A DNA stretch of 37,503 bases from an uncultured Sphingomonas sp. (GTDB lineage Bacteria > Pseudomonadota > Alphaproteobacteria > Sphingomonadales > Sphingomonadaceae): the NCBI GenBank assembly GCA_913775795.1, contig CAJYLT010000081.1, positions 1 to 37,503 of the forward strand. The letters are read 5' to 3'. Positions within the stretch are counted from its first letter, which is position 1. Each line of letters begins with the position of its first letter. Shown here piece after piece: positions 14,886 to 23,899 of the stretch. The position numbers and the translations under genes were made by a program. The notes beneath the pieces were generated by a model that worked only from the letters and a program-made list of their open reading frames with translations, had not been told where the DNA came from and searched no databases.

Positions 14886-15341
14886 TCAGGCCACGCGCGC
14901 CTTGACGATCTTGCCCGGGTTGCGCGGCGGCTCGCCCTTGGGGAGCGCGTCGACATGCTCCATGCCCTCGGTCACCTGGCCCCAGACGGTGTACTGGCCG
15001 TCGAGAAAGGTCGCATCGTCGAAGCAGATGAAGAACTGGCTGTTCGCCGAATTGGGGTCCATCGTCCGCGCCATCGAGCAGACGCCGCGCACGTGCGGCT
15101 CGCGGCTGAACTCGGCGGGCAGGTTGGGCAGTTTCGAACCCGAGGTGCCGGTGCCGGTCGGGTCGCCGCCCTGCGCCATGAAGCCTTCGATGACGCGGTG
15201 GAAGACGACGCCGTCGTAGAAGCCGTCATTGGCGAGCGTGGTGATCCGCTCGACATGCTTGGGCGCCAGGTCGGGGCGAAGGCGGATCGTCACGTCGCCG
15301 CCGTCGAGCGTCAGCGTCAGGGTCTGGGAGGCATCGGCCAC
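14886..15341 (-). CDS. Cyclophilin-type peptidyl-prolyl cis-trans isomerase
   Basis: 151-aa single-domain cyclophilin. Active-site segments are FHRVIEGFMAQGGDPTGTGT (catalytic Arg in FHRV), then SMARTMDPNSANSQFFIC and the late FLDGQYTVWGQV. It catalyses proline isomerisation during protein folding. No signal peptide, so it is probably cytosolic like PpiB. Start is GTG 15341, which has AAGGAGA about seven bases upstream. The open frame continues upstream, but that part is not cyclophilin-like. It is divergent from mgtE. Confidence 0.92.
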   Translation of the reverse strand: MADASQTLTLTLDGGDVTIRLRPDLAPKHVERITTLANDGFYDGVVFHRVIEGFMAQGGDPTGTGTSGSKLPNLPAEFSREPHVRGVCSMARTMDPNSANSQFFICFDDATFLDGQYTVWGQVTEGMEHVDALPKGEPPRNPGKIVKARVA

Positions 15342-15474
15342 TTGGAAATCTCCTTGGTTGTTGCCCTGCGCCCTAGCGGGACGGGCCGGCACTGGCAACG
15401 AACCGGCGCCATTGCGGTTCTGTGCAGTGCGGCATAAGCCCGCGCTTCGATCCTCGAACGGCCGGGAGGCGTGC

Positions 15475-16905
15475 ATGACCAGCGAGACCGAGCTGCGCGA
15501 CCCGGAAACCGAGCGGGAAACCGAGACCGATTTCGACGAGGACGACCGGCTGCGCCCCGATTTCGTCCGCGCGGTGCTCGACGCGGTCGAGGCGGGCGAT
15601 TTCGAGGAAGCGCGCGCGCGCGTCGAGCCGCTCCACCCCGCCGACATCGCCGACCTGATCGAGCTCACGCCGGCGGAGGATCGCGCCGCGCTCGCCAGTG
15701 CGATCGCCGACCGGATCGATGGCGACGTGCTGGCCGAGATGAACGACTGGGTGCGCGACGCCCTCGTCGACGCGCTCGAACCGCGCCAGATCGCCGATAT
15801 CGCCGCCGAGCTCGACACCGACGATGCGGTGGCGATCATCGAGGATCTCGACGCCGACGACCAGCGCGAGGTGTTGCGCGCGCTCGACCCCGACGACCGC
15901 GCCGCGATCGAGGAAGCGCTCTCCTATCCCGAGGAGTCCGCCGGCCGCCTGATGCAGCGCGAGCTGATCGCGGTGCCCGAGCATTGGACCGTGGGCGACG
16001 TCCTCGACTATCTGCGCGCCGACGACCAGCTGACCACCGATTTCTGGGAAGTGTTCGTCGTCGATCCCTCGCACCGCCCGGTCGGCACGTGCGAGCTGTC
16101 CTGGATCCTGCGCACCCCGCGCGTCGTCGCCGTCACCGATGTGATGAAGCGCGAGCAGACGCTGATCCCCGTCGATATGGATCAGGAGGAAGTGGCGCTT
16201 CGCTTCCAGAAATACGCGCTCATCTCCGCCGCGGTGGTCGATGGCGGCGGGCGGCTGGTCGGCATGATTACCGTCGACGACATCGTCCACATCATCAGCC
16301 AAGAAGCGGGCGAGGACGCGCTCCTTCTGTCCGGTGCGGGCGACGGCGACATCAACGAACCGATCCGCGACAGCTACAAGGCCCGCGTGCGCTGGCTGAT
16401 CGCCAACCTGGTCACCGCGTCGATCCCCGCGACGATCGTCTATCTGTTCGAGGGGACGATCGCGCAGATGGCGGTGCTGGCCGCGCTGATGCCGATCGTC
16501 GCGGGTGTTGGCGGCAATGCGGGGACGCAGACGCTGGCGGTGACGGTGCGCGCGCTCGCCACCAACCAGCTCACCCAGTCGAACACGATCCGCGCGATCC
16601 GGCGAGAGATCGCGATCGCGCTGCTCAACGGCCTGAGCGTCGCCGCCGCCGTCGGCATCGCGATCGCCGCGGCGGGCAGTGCGCTGCCCGACCTCGGCGG
16701 CGGCACGCTGCCGCTGGTCATCGCCGCGGCGATGTTGACCAACATCCTGATCGCCGGGCTGGCGGGGGTGCTGGTGCCGGTGACATTGGAGCGGTTCGGA
16801 CAGGACCCGGCGGTCGCATCGTCGGTGTTTGTGACGATGGTCACCGACTCGATGGGCTTTCTCGCCTTTCTGGGCCTCGCCACGGTCAGCGGGCTGGTGG
16901 GTTGA
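15475..16905 (+). CDS. mgtE: Magnesium transporter MgtE
   Basis: 476-aa magnesium channel. The N-terminal acidic helical MgtE_N domain (about 30-150) senses Mg2+. A pair of CBS domains follows (about 155-285, with SYPEESAGRLMQRE at its start). Five membrane helices are at about 305-476. The pore signature PIVAGVGGNAGTQTLAV is around 340-356. The ATG at 15475 has GGGAGG just upstream. The open frame extends further 5' but across the promoter. No M-box riboswitch is seen in the short leader. The first 25 residues are unusually Glu/Asp/Thr-rich. Confidence 0.94.
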   Translation: MTSETELRDPETERETETDFDEDDRLRPDFVRAVLDAVEAGDFEEARARVEPLHPADIADLIELTPAEDRAALASAIADRIDGDVLAEMNDWVRDALVDALEPRQIADIAAELDTDDAVAIIEDLDADDQREVLRALDPDDRAAIEEALSYPEESAGRLMQRELIAVPEHWTVGDVLDYLRADDQLTTDFWEVFVVDPSHRPVGTCELSWILRTPRVVAVTDVMKREQTLIPVDMDQEEVALRFQKYALISAAVVDGGGRLVGMITVDDIVHIISQEAGEDALLLSGAGDGDINEPIRDSYKARVRWLIANLVTASIPATIVYLFEGTIAQMAVLAALMPIVAGVGGNAGTQTLAVTVRALATNQLTQSNTIRAIRREIAIALLNGLSVAAAVGIAIAAAGSALPDLGGGTLPLVIAAAMLTNILIAGLAGVLVPVTLERFGQDPAVASSVFVTMVTDSMGFLAFLGLATVSGLVG

Positions 16906-16939
16906 TCGTCGCACCCCGGCGGACCACATCGTCGGGGCA

Positions 16940-17335
16940 ATGCCGCTTCACATCACCAAGGTCGCGTACGGCGCCGACAGCCTCGACGACATCCGCCAGT
17001 GGTTTGCGGGCCGCGCCGCGCCTATGGTCACGACGCGGTACATGCCCAAGCGGCACGAAGAGATCGCCGGGCAGGGATCGCTGTTCTGGATCCACAAGCA
17101 TGCGCTCGTCGCCCGCTCGCCGATCCTCGGCTTCGGCGAGGCGGATGGGGGCCGGATCGCGATCCACATCGACCCCAAGCTGATCCTCGTCCAGGCACGC
17201 CCGCGCCGCGCGCATCAGGGCTGGCGCTATCTGGAGGCCGCGGACGCGCCGCTCGACCTGGGGGAGGCCGGGGAGGCGATCGCATCGATGCCGCCGAAGA
17301 TGATCGGCGAGCTGAGCGCGCTGGCGCTACTTTGA
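16940..17335 (+). CDS. DUF1489 family protein
   Basis: 131-aa protein of the DUF1489 family, a conserved alphaproteobacterial protein of unknown function. Landmarks are MPLHITKVAYGADSLDDI at the start, TTRYMPKRHEEI, GSLFWIHKHALVARSPILGF and the late GWRYLEAADAP. No membrane or secretion signal. It begins 34 bases after mgtE and may share its transcript. Its stop overlaps the end of the convergent GNAT gene by nine bases. Confidence 0.85.
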   Translation: MPLHITKVAYGADSLDDIRQWFAGRAAPMVTTRYMPKRHEEIAGQGSLFWIHKHALVARSPILGFGEADGGRIAIHIDPKLILVQARPRRAHQGWRYLEAADAPLDLGEAGEAIASMPPKMIGELSALALL

Positions 17336-17806
17336 TGCGAGTGCCCTGAGCGCATCGCCCTCGACGCGCTGGATCGTCCATTCGTGCATGCCGACCGCGC
17401 CCATCGTGCGATAGAAGTCGATCGCAGGCTGGTTCCAGTCGAGCACCGACCATTCGAACCGCGCGCACCCGCGCTCGACGGCGATCCTGGCGAGGTGTAT
17501 CAGCAGCGCGCGCCCGACGCCTTTGCCGCGCGCGGCGGGGGTAACGTAAAGATCCTCGAGATAGAGGCCGCGCCGGCCCTTCCACGTTGAGAAATTGTGG
17601 AACCAGAGCGCGAAGCCTACCGGCTCGCCCTCGACTTCGGCGATCACCGCCTCGGCCGCGGGCGGGTTGGCGAACAGCGCCTCGGCGAAGCTGTCGGGGA
17701 TCGCCTCAACCGCATCGGGCTCGCGCTCGAACGCGGCGAGTTCGCAGACGAAACGGTGGATGAGCGCGGCGTCGCGGGGTTCGGCGGGGCGGATGGTGGG
17801 CGTCAT
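17327..17806 (-). CDS. GNAT family N-acetyltransferase
   Basis: 159-aa acetyltransferase. The acetyl-CoA loop is VTPAARGKGVGRALL (about 96-110, the Q/RxxGxG/A pattern). FALWFHNFSTWKGRRGLYLE and the late DWNQPAIDFYRTMGAV resemble the spermidine/spermine acetyltransferase-like branch. The true substrate is not predictable. Its start overlaps the EamA transporter stop as ATGA, so translation is probably coupled. It is the last gene of the ispG-vapBC-eamA run. Confidence 0.88.
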   Translation of the reverse strand: MTPTIRPAEPRDAALIHRFVCELAAFEREPDAVEAIPDSFAEALFANPPAAEAVIAEVEGEPVGFALWFHNFSTWKGRRGLYLEDLYVTPAARGKGVGRALLIHLARIAVERGCARFEWSVLDWNQPAIDFYRTMGAVGMHEWTIQRVEGDALRALASK

Positions 17807-18696
17807 GGCAATGCCGCCTCTGCCACCGGCGCGGCCTGCTTGCCAGTGATTGCCCACAGGCAGCCGCCGATGATGAGCACCGCCCCCGCGATCGTCCACA
17901 CCGACAGCGTCTCGCCGAACACCAGAAAGCCGAAGATCGAGGCCCAGACGAACGCCGTATATTCGCTCGGCGCCAGCGTGCTGGCGGGCGCGTGGGCATA
18001 GGCCCAACCGAGAAAGCCGAGCGACACGACCGCCAGCACCGCTGCGCCCGTAATCTCGATCCAGTGCCCCGCCGGCCAGTCGGAAAGCCACGGCGCACCG
18101 ATCGCATAGACCCCGGCGACGATCAGCGACTGGAAAAAGGCGATCTCCCCCGGCCCCGCCACCTGCGACTGGCGGCGCATCAGGATGATGTTGAACGCAT
18201 AGCAGACCGCCGAGGCGAGCACCGTGATCGCGCCGCGAAACGCGTCCGGGCCCATGTCGGCATTGGCCTGTCCCGCAAGAATGACGAGCACCCCCGCAAA
18301 CGCGACGAGCGAGGCGAAGACGGTCCGCCGCCCCACCGTCTCGCCCAGCAGCCACGCGGCAAGGAACAGCGACAGCAGCGGCGCGATGTGGCTGAGCGCG
18401 ATCGCCTGCGCCATCGGCACGCGCGCAAGGCCCCAGAAGAACAGCCACGACATGACCGCGGTGATGACCGCGCGCGATGCATGGAGCTTCATCGCCGCGC
18501 GCGTCAGCGGCGGGCGGGGCCGCGCGAAATAGGGGGCGCCGCTGACCGCGATGCCGACAAGGTTGCGCCAGAACAGCGCCGAATAGGCGCCGATGCCGAG
18601 CACCAGCCCCTTCATGATCGCGTCCATGCCCGAAAACACCGCAATCCCGGCGACCGCAGCGGCAAAGGCGAGGGCGGGGGACGCGGGCCGGCTCAA
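17803..18696 (-). CDS. EamA/DMT family transporter
   Basis: 297-aa membrane protein with about ten helices in two EamA repeats (about 10-140 and 155-285), the drug/metabolite transporter build. Repeat marks are WRNLVGIAVSG and the LLGE / VFGETLSVWTI helix ends. The substrate is unknown. I place the start at TTG 18696, which overlaps the vapC stop as TTGA. The next ATG (residue 24) would cut into the first helix. Its stop overlaps the GNAT start, so both ends are coupled to neighbours. Confidence 0.86.
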   Translation of the reverse strand: MSRPASPALAFAAAVAGIAVFSGMDAIMKGLVLGIGAYSALFWRNLVGIAVSGAPYFARPRPPLTRAAMKLHASRAVITAVMSWLFFWGLARVPMAQAIALSHIAPLLSLFLAAWLLGETVGRRTVFASLVAFAGVLVILAGQANADMGPDAFRGAITVLASAVCYAFNIILMRRQSQVAGPGEIAFFQSLIVAGVYAIGAPWLSDWPAGHWIEITGAAVLAVVSLGFLGWAYAHAPASTLAPSEYTAFVWASIFGFLVFGETLSVWTIAGAVLIIGGCLWAITGKQAAPVAEAALP

Positions 18697-19073
18697 CGGA
18701 TCGGCACGATCTCAAGGTCGAGCCCGAGCGACGACCATGCGCGGTCGGCGGTGAGGACGGGGAGGCGCAGGCGCCGGGCAAGCGCAAGGCATGCGCGGTC
18801 GCCCAGTGACGCGCCGATCGGCTTCGTGGCCGTCCGAAGCCGCGCCGCTTCGACGGCATCGCCTTGTTCGAACGGGAGAACCTTCATTTCCAGCCGGGTC
18901 AGACCGTCGGCGACTCGATCGACCTCGAAACCCTGATCGACGGCACGTGACAGCACTTCACCGATATTGATGGCGGACACGCTTGCACCGGTCATCACGG
19001 GCAGAACCCGCTCGCGACCCGGCTCGTCGAGGATGACGGCGAGGATCGCCGACGCATCGAGGACGACGCTCAT
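18693..19073 (-). CDS. vapC: VapC family toxin (PIN-domain ribonuclease)
   Basis: 126-aa PIN-domain protein. Metal-binding acids are D6 in VVLDASAIL, a Glu in INIGEVL, an Asp in LGDRACLALAR and an Asp in LTADRAW, the usual four. VapC toxins cleave tRNA or rRNA when not held by VapB. I chose the ATG 19073 (MSVVLDAS). An ATG four codons earlier (19085) is possible. The start would overlap the antitoxin stop as ATGA in the expected antitoxin frame. The stop overlaps the eamA start. Confidence 0.88.
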   Translation of the reverse strand: MSVVLDASAILAVILDEPGRERVLPVMTGASVSAINIGEVLSRAVDQGFEVDRVADGLTRLEMKVLPFEQGDAVEAARLRTATKPIGASLGDRACLALARRLRLPVLTADRAWSSLGLDLEIVPIR

Positions 19074-19314
19074 CCCTCGCCCCATTGGCCCGGCGCTCAG
19101 CCAGAAACCTGTCGACGGTTTCGCCGGCCTCGACCAGCGGCCGGAACAATGCCTGAACCTCGCGCACCACCTGGGTATAGGTTTTCACGGTGATCGTGCC
19201 GGTTTCACCCCGCTCGATGACCAGCCGGTCCCCGTCCTTGATACCGAGTTCGTGGCGCAGTTCGGCCGGGATGACGATCTTGCCGCCGGCGATCACCTTT
19301 GCGTGATAGGTCAT
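18958..19314 (-). CDS. vapB: VapB family antitoxin (AbrB-type), C-terminus apparently frameshifted
   Basis: The N-terminal part (1-about 50) is an AbrB/MazE-type DNA-binding domain, KVIAGGKIVIPAELRHELGI then DGDRLVIERG. A toxin-binding helix region follows to about residue 75 (VDRFLAERRA). After that the annotated frame runs on for about 40 basic, unfamiliar residues, deep into vapC (118 aa in all). The frame one base away instead reads W-G-E-G-stop, with TGA at 19072-19070 overlapping the vapC ATG. That is the normal ATGA junction of such pairs. A single-base deletion near 19075-19095 is the simplest explanation. Confidence 0.78.
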   Translation of the reverse strand: MTYHAKVIAGGKIVIPAELRHELGIKDGDRLVIERGETGTITVKTYTQVVREVQALFRPLVEAGETVDRFLAERRANGARDERRPRCVGDPRRHPRRAGSRAGSARDDRCKRVRHQYR

Positions 19315-19336
19315 GACAGGCCCTCCAAGACCTGTC
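19315..19336 (-). promoter_or_regulatory. Palindrome spanning the vapB ribosome-binding site
   Basis: GACAGG (19315-19320) and CCTGTC (19331-19336) are perfect inverted arms around ten bases. On the minus strand the loop holds the Shine-Dalgarno GGAGGG and the second arm abuts the vapB ATG. It may be the DNA operator of VapBC autoregulation. Alternatively it may be an RNA hairpin presenting the ribosome site. It lies 15 bases after the ispG stop. Confidence 0.5.
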
Positions 19337-19350
19337 GCATAGCACGGGAC

Positions 19351-20475
19351 CTATCCGGCCGCCACGGCCTTGGCGGTTTCGGTCGCCTCGATCTCGGCGG
19401 CCTTGGCCTCGACCAGCTTGACGATGTGATCGACCATGTCGGCGTCCTCGACCGTGTGGTCGGTGACGCCGGACAGATAGACCATGTGCTTGCCCGCGCC
19501 GCCGCCGGTCAGGCCGATATCGGTCTCGCGCGCCTCGCCAGGGCCGTTGACGACGCAGCCTAGCACCGACAGGCTCATCGGCGTGCGGATGTGCTGGAGC
19601 CGCTCCTCCAGCGTCTGGACGGTGCGGATCACGTCGAAGCCCTGGCGCGCGCACGACGGGCAGGAGACGACGCGCACCCCGCGGTTACGGATGCCGAGCG
19701 CCTTCAGGATCTCGAACCCGACGCGTACTTCCTCCTCCGGCTCGGCCGACAGCGACACGCGGATCGTGTCGCCGATCCCGAACCAGAGGAGGCTCCCGAT
19801 CCCGATCGACGACTTGACGGTGCCACCGATCAGCCCGCCCGCCTCGGTGATGCCGAGGTGCAGCGGACAGTCGGTCGCCTCGGCCAGCCCCTGATAGGCG
19901 GCGACGGCGAGGAACACGTCCGAGGCCTTTACCGCGACCTTGTACTCGTGGAAGTCGTGGTCCTGTAAGAGCTTGATATGGTCGAGCGCGCTTTCGACCA
20001 GCGCCTCCGGGCAAGGCTCGCCATATTTTTCGAGGAGGTCGCGCTCGAGGCTGCCGGCGTTGACGCCGATGCGAATCGCGCAGCCGTTCGCCTTGGCGGC
20101 GCGGACGACCTCCGCCACGCGCTCCGACGAGCCGATGTTGCCGGGGTTGATGCGAAGGCACGCGGCGCCCGCGTCGGCGGCTTCCAGCGCGCGCTTGTAG
20201 TGGAAATGGATGTCCGCGACGATCGGCACGCGTGAGGCGCGGACGATCTTGCCCAGCGCCGCGGTCGATTCGACATCTGGGCAGGAGACGCGGATGATAT
20301 CGACGCCCGCATCCTCGCACCGGCGGATCTGGCTGATCGTCGCGCCGGGGTCGCTGGTCGGCGTGTTGGTCATCGTCTGCACCGTCACCGGCGCATCGCC
20401 GCCGACGGGGACGGAGCCCACCATGATCTGGCGGCTCTGGCGGCGCTGGATATCGCGCCACGGTCGGATCGACAT
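19351..20475 (-). CDS. ispG: 4-hydroxy-3-methylbut-2-en-1-yl diphosphate synthase IspG
   Basis: 374-aa enzyme of the MEP isoprenoid pathway (GcpE). It converts methylerythritol cyclodiphosphate to HMBPP using a 4Fe-4S cluster. TIM-barrel marks are [11 protein letters not shown] near the start, [12 protein letters not shown] and RINPGNIG. The cluster cysteines are in [11 protein letters not shown] and [10 protein letters not shown]. Start ATG 20475, giving [15 protein letters not shown]. The longer open frame upstream is not IspG-like. It is divergent from the acyltransferase and heads a minus-strand run containing vapBC, eamA and GNAT. Confidence 0.95.
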   Translation of the reverse strand: MSIRPWRDIQRRQSRQIMVGSVPVGGDAPVTVQTMTNTPTSDPGATISQIRRCEDAGVDIIRVSCPDVESTAALGKIVRASRVPIVADIHFHYKRALEAADAGAACLRINPGNIGSSERVAEVVRAAKANGCAIRIGVNAGSLERDLLEKYGEPCPEALVESALDHIKLLQDHDFHEYKVAVKASDVFLAVAAYQGLAEATDCPLHLGITEAGGLIGGTVKSSIGIGSLLWFGIGDTIRVSLSAEPEEEVRVGFEILKALGIRNRGVRVVSCPSCARQGFDVIRTVQTLEERLQHIRTPMSLSVLGCVVNGPGEARETDIGLTGGGAGKHMVYLSGVTDHTVEDADMVDHIVKLVEAKAAEIEATETAKAVAAG

Positions 20476-20573
20476 TGAAATTTCCCGCAAGGTTTCGGTT
20501 ACGCGAACGCGATATAGCCGTCCCGAACGAAAGGCGAAAGGCGATCCGCCCGAGCCACGAGAAGGGTCGCCGC

Positions 20574-21767
20574 TTGCATTCGCCCGTTGCCGCATCGCCC
20601 GAGGTCCGCACCGCGCGGCATTACGGCCTCGACTGGCTGCGCATCGCCGCGTTCGGCCTGCTGATCCTCTATCATATCGGCATGGTGTTCGCGCCGTGGC
20701 ACTGGGTGATCGACACCGACCGCAGCTATCCCGAGCTGATCCCCCCGATGGCGCTCTTGACCCCGTGGCGGCTGTCGCTGTTGTTCGCGGTGTCGGGCTA
20801 TGCCAGCCGGATGCTGTTCACGCGGTCGGGCGGGGAGGGGCCGTTCGTGCGATCGCGCAACCTGCGCCTGCTCGTGCCGCTGGCATTCGGCATGGTCGTG
20901 CTGGTGCCGATCGAGATGTATATCCAGGTCGTCGCGCGCGGCTATCCGCACGGCTACTGGACCTTCTGGACGCGCGATCACTGGCGGATCGGCCAGTTCT
21001 ATGGCCGTGAGTTCCCGAGCTGGGAGCATCTCTGGTTCGTCGTCTACCTCTGGGCCTACACGCTGGCGACGATGGCGCTGTCGCGGCTCCACCGCCTGCC
21101 GGGCCGAAGTGCGGCGGGCTGGCTGGGCAAGGGGTTGCGCATCCTGTGGGCGCCGGTGGCCGTCATGGGCTTCCTGCGTCTCGCGATGCTGTTCACGATC
21201 CCCGAGAAGCAGGGGCTGTTCAGCGACTGGCCCGGCCATGCCAGCTATTTCCCGATGTTTCTCTTCGGCTTCACGCTTGCCGCGCAGCCGCGACTGTGGG
21301 ACGCGATCGAGCGGACGTGGAAACTGGCGCTCGTCGCCGCGGTCGTCAGCGGCGCGTGGATCGTCGCGGCGGAAATGACGTGGCAGGGCGACGCGATCCC
21401 GCCGCACTGGGCGATGGCGGCGGAGCGCGGCGCCGACGTCGTCATGGGCTGGACGATGACGCTCGTCCTGTTCCGCCTCGCCGAGCGGTTCTGGAACCGC
21501 GACCATCGCTGGCGAAAGACGCTGGGGGAGGCGGTGTTCCCCTTCTACCTCGTCCACCACGCGGCGATCGTGTTCTTCGCGTGGGAGACGCTGCCGCTGC
21601 ATCTGGGGCCGTGGACGGAGTTCGCGATCCTGCTCGGCGCGACGGCGGCGACGTGCGCGATCTTCTACCTTGTCGGCTCGCGCATCCCGTGGGCGCGCCC
21701 GCTGATCGGGCTGCGCCGCGCCGAACCTCAGCCGCCGACGCGCTCGATATCCGCGCCCACCGCCTGA
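20574..21767 (+). CDS. Acyltransferase 3 family membrane protein
   Basis: 397-aa protein with about ten membrane helices. The first helix begins [20 protein letters not shown], carrying the Arg and His typical of acyltransferase-3/OpgC-like enzymes that acylate surface sugars or lipids. A late motif is [16 protein letters not shown]. The acceptor is unknown. I chose TTG 20574 ([11 protein letters not shown]) because AGAAGGG lies eight bases upstream. The frame is open back to a TTG at 20475, overlapping the ispG start. Its 3' end overlaps the convergent murA by 40 bases. Confidence 0.85.
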   Translation: MHSPVAASPEVRTARHYGLDWLRIAAFGLLILYHIGMVFAPWHWVIDTDRSYPELIPPMALLTPWRLSLLFAVSGYASRMLFTRSGGEGPFVRSRNLRLLVPLAFGMVVLVPIEMYIQVVARGYPHGYWTFWTRDHWRIGQFYGREFPSWEHLWFVVYLWAYTLATMALSRLHRLPGRSAAGWLGKGLRILWAPVAVMGFLRLAMLFTIPEKQGLFSDWPGHASYFPMFLFGFTLAAQPRLWDAIERTWKLALVAAVVSGAWIVAAEMTWQGDAIPPHWAMAAERGADVVMGWTMTLVLFRLAERFWNRDHRWRKTLGEAVFPFYLVHHAAIVFFAWETLPLHLGPWTEFAILLGATAATCAIFYLVGSRIPWARPLIGLRRAEPQPPTRSISAPTA

Positions 21768-23008
21768 AGCTTCTCCTCCAGCCGCTCGTAGCCGCGGTCG
21801 AGGTGATAGATGCGGCTGACCTCGGTCTCGCCATCCGCGACGAGGCCGGCGATGATGAGGCTCATCGAGGCGCGAAGGTCGGTCGCCATCACCTGTGCGC
21901 CGACCAGCTTGGTGACGCCGCGCACCACCGCCGAACGGCCCGTCACCTGGATGTCCGCACCCATCCGCGCCAGCTCGGGGACGTGCATGTAGCGGTTCTC
22001 GAAGATCGTCTCGGTCAGCAAGCTGGCGCCGTCGGCCTGCGTCAGCATCGACATGAATTGCGCCTGCATGTCGGTGGCGAAGCCGGGATAGGGCGCGGTC
22101 GATAGCGTCAGTGGGCGCATGCCCCCGGGGGCGGCGATGCGGAGCGAATCGCGCTTCTCCTCGACCGTCACGCCCGCTTCGGTCAGCGCCGCCAGCGTCG
22201 CGCGCATGTCGCCCGCCGCGGCGCCGACCAGCTCCAGGTCGCCGCCGGTGATCGCCGCGGCACAGGCATAGCTGCCCGCCTCGATCCGGTCGGGCATCAC
22301 CCGGTACGTCGCGCCGTGCAGCCGGTCGACACCCTCGATCGTCAGCGTCTCGCCGCCCACACCGGTGATCCGCGCGCCCATCGCGAGCAGGCAGTTGCAC
22401 AGGTCGACGATCTCCGGCTCGCGCGCGGCATTGTCGAGGATCGAGGTGCCCTTGCCCAGCACCGCGGCCATGATCGCATTCTCGGTCGCGCCCACCGACA
22501 CGATCGGGAACGTGTAGCGCCCGCCAGGCAGCCGGCCACCGGGGGCGGTCGCCTTGACGTAACCGGCTGCCAGCTCGATCTCCGCGCCCAGCGCCTCCAG
22601 CGCCTTCAGGTGCAGGTCGATCGGGCGGTTGCCGATCGCGCAGCCGCCGGGCAGCGACACCGTCGCCTCGCCCGCACGCGCCAAGAGCGGGCCGAGGACG
22701 AGGATCGAGGCGCGCATCTTTCGCACGATGTCGTAGGGTGCGATCGTGCTGGTCAGCCGCTGCGCGCGCATCGTCATCACCCGGCCGAAGTCGGACGGAT
22801 GCGCGCCCTCGACCATCGTCGATACGCCGAGCTGGTTGAGCAAATGCCCGAACCCGTCGACATCGGCCAGCCGCGGCAGGTTGCGTAGCGTCAGCGGCTC
22901 GTCGGTCAGCAGCGCGCACGGCATCAGCGTCAGCGCGGCGTTCTTGGCACCTGAAACGGGAATGCGGCCGGCCAGGCGATTGCCGCCGCGAATGATGATG
23001 CGATCCAT
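21728..23008 (-). CDS. murA: UDP-N-acetylglucosamine 1-carboxyvinyltransferase MurA
   Basis: 426-aa enzyme for the first committed step of peptidoglycan synthesis, transfer of enolpyruvate from PEP to UDP-GlcNAc. It has two EPSP-synthase-like lobes. Landmarks are the start [20 protein letters not shown], the flexible catalytic loop with Cys at about 123 in [11 protein letters not shown] (the fosfomycin target in this family) and the late [15 protein letters not shown]. Length and motifs are complete. It is divergent from the Crp/Fnr gene and its 3' end overlaps the acyltransferase. Confidence 0.95.
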   Translation of the reverse strand: MDRIIIRGGNRLAGRIPVSGAKNAALTLMPCALLTDEPLTLRNLPRLADVDGFGHLLNQLGVSTMVEGAHPSDFGRVMTMRAQRLTSTIAPYDIVRKMRASILVLGPLLARAGEATVSLPGGCAIGNRPIDLHLKALEALGAEIELAAGYVKATAPGGRLPGGRYTFPIVSVGATENAIMAAVLGKGTSILDNAAREPEIVDLCNCLLAMGARITGVGGETLTIEGVDRLHGATYRVMPDRIEAGSYACAAAITGGDLELVGAAAGDMRATLAALTEAGVTVEEKRDSLRIAAPGGMRPLTLSTAPYPGFATDMQAQFMSMLTQADGASLLTETIFENRYMHVPELARMGADIQVTGRSAVVRGVTKLVGAQVMATDLRASMSLIIAGLVADGETEVSRIYHLDRGYERLEEKLQAVGADIERVGG

Positions 23009-23139
23009 CCCCGCGCTTTAAGGGCGCGCCGCCCCGCTAGCAACGGGTCGCGACCGCGCCGCCGCGGCACTTGATCGACTTTAATGCGCGCCTTCGAACC
23101 CCCTGCTTTTCCTACGGAACAAAAGGGGAGAACCGAAGC

Positions 23140-23874
23140 GTGCCGGCCCATTGTTTCGCCGACGTCCTTAGCGAGCATATCGACCTGACGCCGGCGGAGC
23201 GCGACACGCTCGCAAGGCTGGAGGAGCGAAGCCGCACGATCAAGCGCGGCGGCATCCTTCGCCGCAGCAACGACCGGTCGGGCGAGCTGTTCGTCCTGCG
23301 CAGCGGTCTCATGATGACCTATGTCCTGCTGGGCGACGGCAGCCGCCAGATCCTTCGCTTCCATTTTCCCGGCGAGATGCTGGGGCTGTCGGGCATCGTC
23401 TATGCCCAGGCGCCCGAAGCGATCTGTGCGGTCGCCGAAAGCGTGGTCTGCCCGTTCGAGCGCAGCGCACTGGCCGAGGTGATCGAGGCGCATCCGCGGC
23501 TGGCGTCGATGATCCTCGCCTATGCGCAGGTCGAGCGCGTGTCGCTGACCGACCGGCTGGCGGCGCTCGGCCGCACCTCGGCCAAGGCGCGGGTGGGGGC
23601 GCTGCTCCTCGACTGGCGCAGCCGGCTGCGCGCGGGCGACGGGTCGATCGGCGAGAGCTTCTCCCTCGCGCTGACGCAGGAGGAGGTGGGCGACGCCACC
23701 GGGCTGACCGCGGTCCATGTCAACCGGATGCTGCGACAGCTGGAGGAGGAGGGGCTGATTGCGCGCGAGGGACAGCGCGTGACGATCCGCGACGAACGCG
23801 CGTTGGCGGCGGCGACCAATTATGTCGACCGCTACCGCAATCTCGACCTCGGCTGGCTGCCCGCGGGGCGTTAG
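23140..23874 (+). CDS. Crp/Fnr family transcriptional regulator
   Basis: 244-aa regulator with an N-terminal cyclic-nucleotide-binding-like barrel (about 30-125) and a C-terminal HTH_Crp domain (about 155-225; LTQEEVGDATGLTAVHVNRM is the recognition region). There is no FNR-type cysteine cluster at the N-terminus, so oxygen sensing by Fe-S is not supported. The GTG 23140 has GGGGAGAA in good position. The frame is open back to 23071. TTGAT-N4-TTTAA at 23071-23084 is a loose Fnr/Crp-like half-palindrome that could be autoregulatory. It is divergent from murA. Confidence 0.88.
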   Translation: MPAHCFADVLSEHIDLTPAERDTLARLEERSRTIKRGGILRRSNDRSGELFVLRSGLMMTYVLLGDGSRQILRFHFPGEMLGLSGIVYAQAPEAICAVAESVVCPFERSALAEVIEAHPRLASMILAYAQVERVSLTDRLAALGRTSAKARVGALLLDWRSRLRAGDGSIGESFSLALTQEEVGDATGLTAVHVNRMLRQLEEEGLIAREGQRVTIRDERALAAATNYVDRYRNLDLGWLPAGR

Positions 23875-23899
23875 GCCCCGCTAGCATTAAGGCTCGGCG

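Noticed and set aside
15342..15474. Magnesium riboswitch (M-box) before mgtE
   Set aside because: The 133-base spacer is shared with a divergent promoter and shows no M-box elements.
23071..23084. Fnr/Crp box TTGAT-N4-TTTAA
   Set aside because: Only one half-site is good; noted in the regulator entry but not supported as a feature.
23117..23142. GGAAC-N18-CGTG as an EcfG promoter for the Crp/Fnr gene
   Set aside because: The -10 part would coincide with the start codon itself, leaving no transcribed start.
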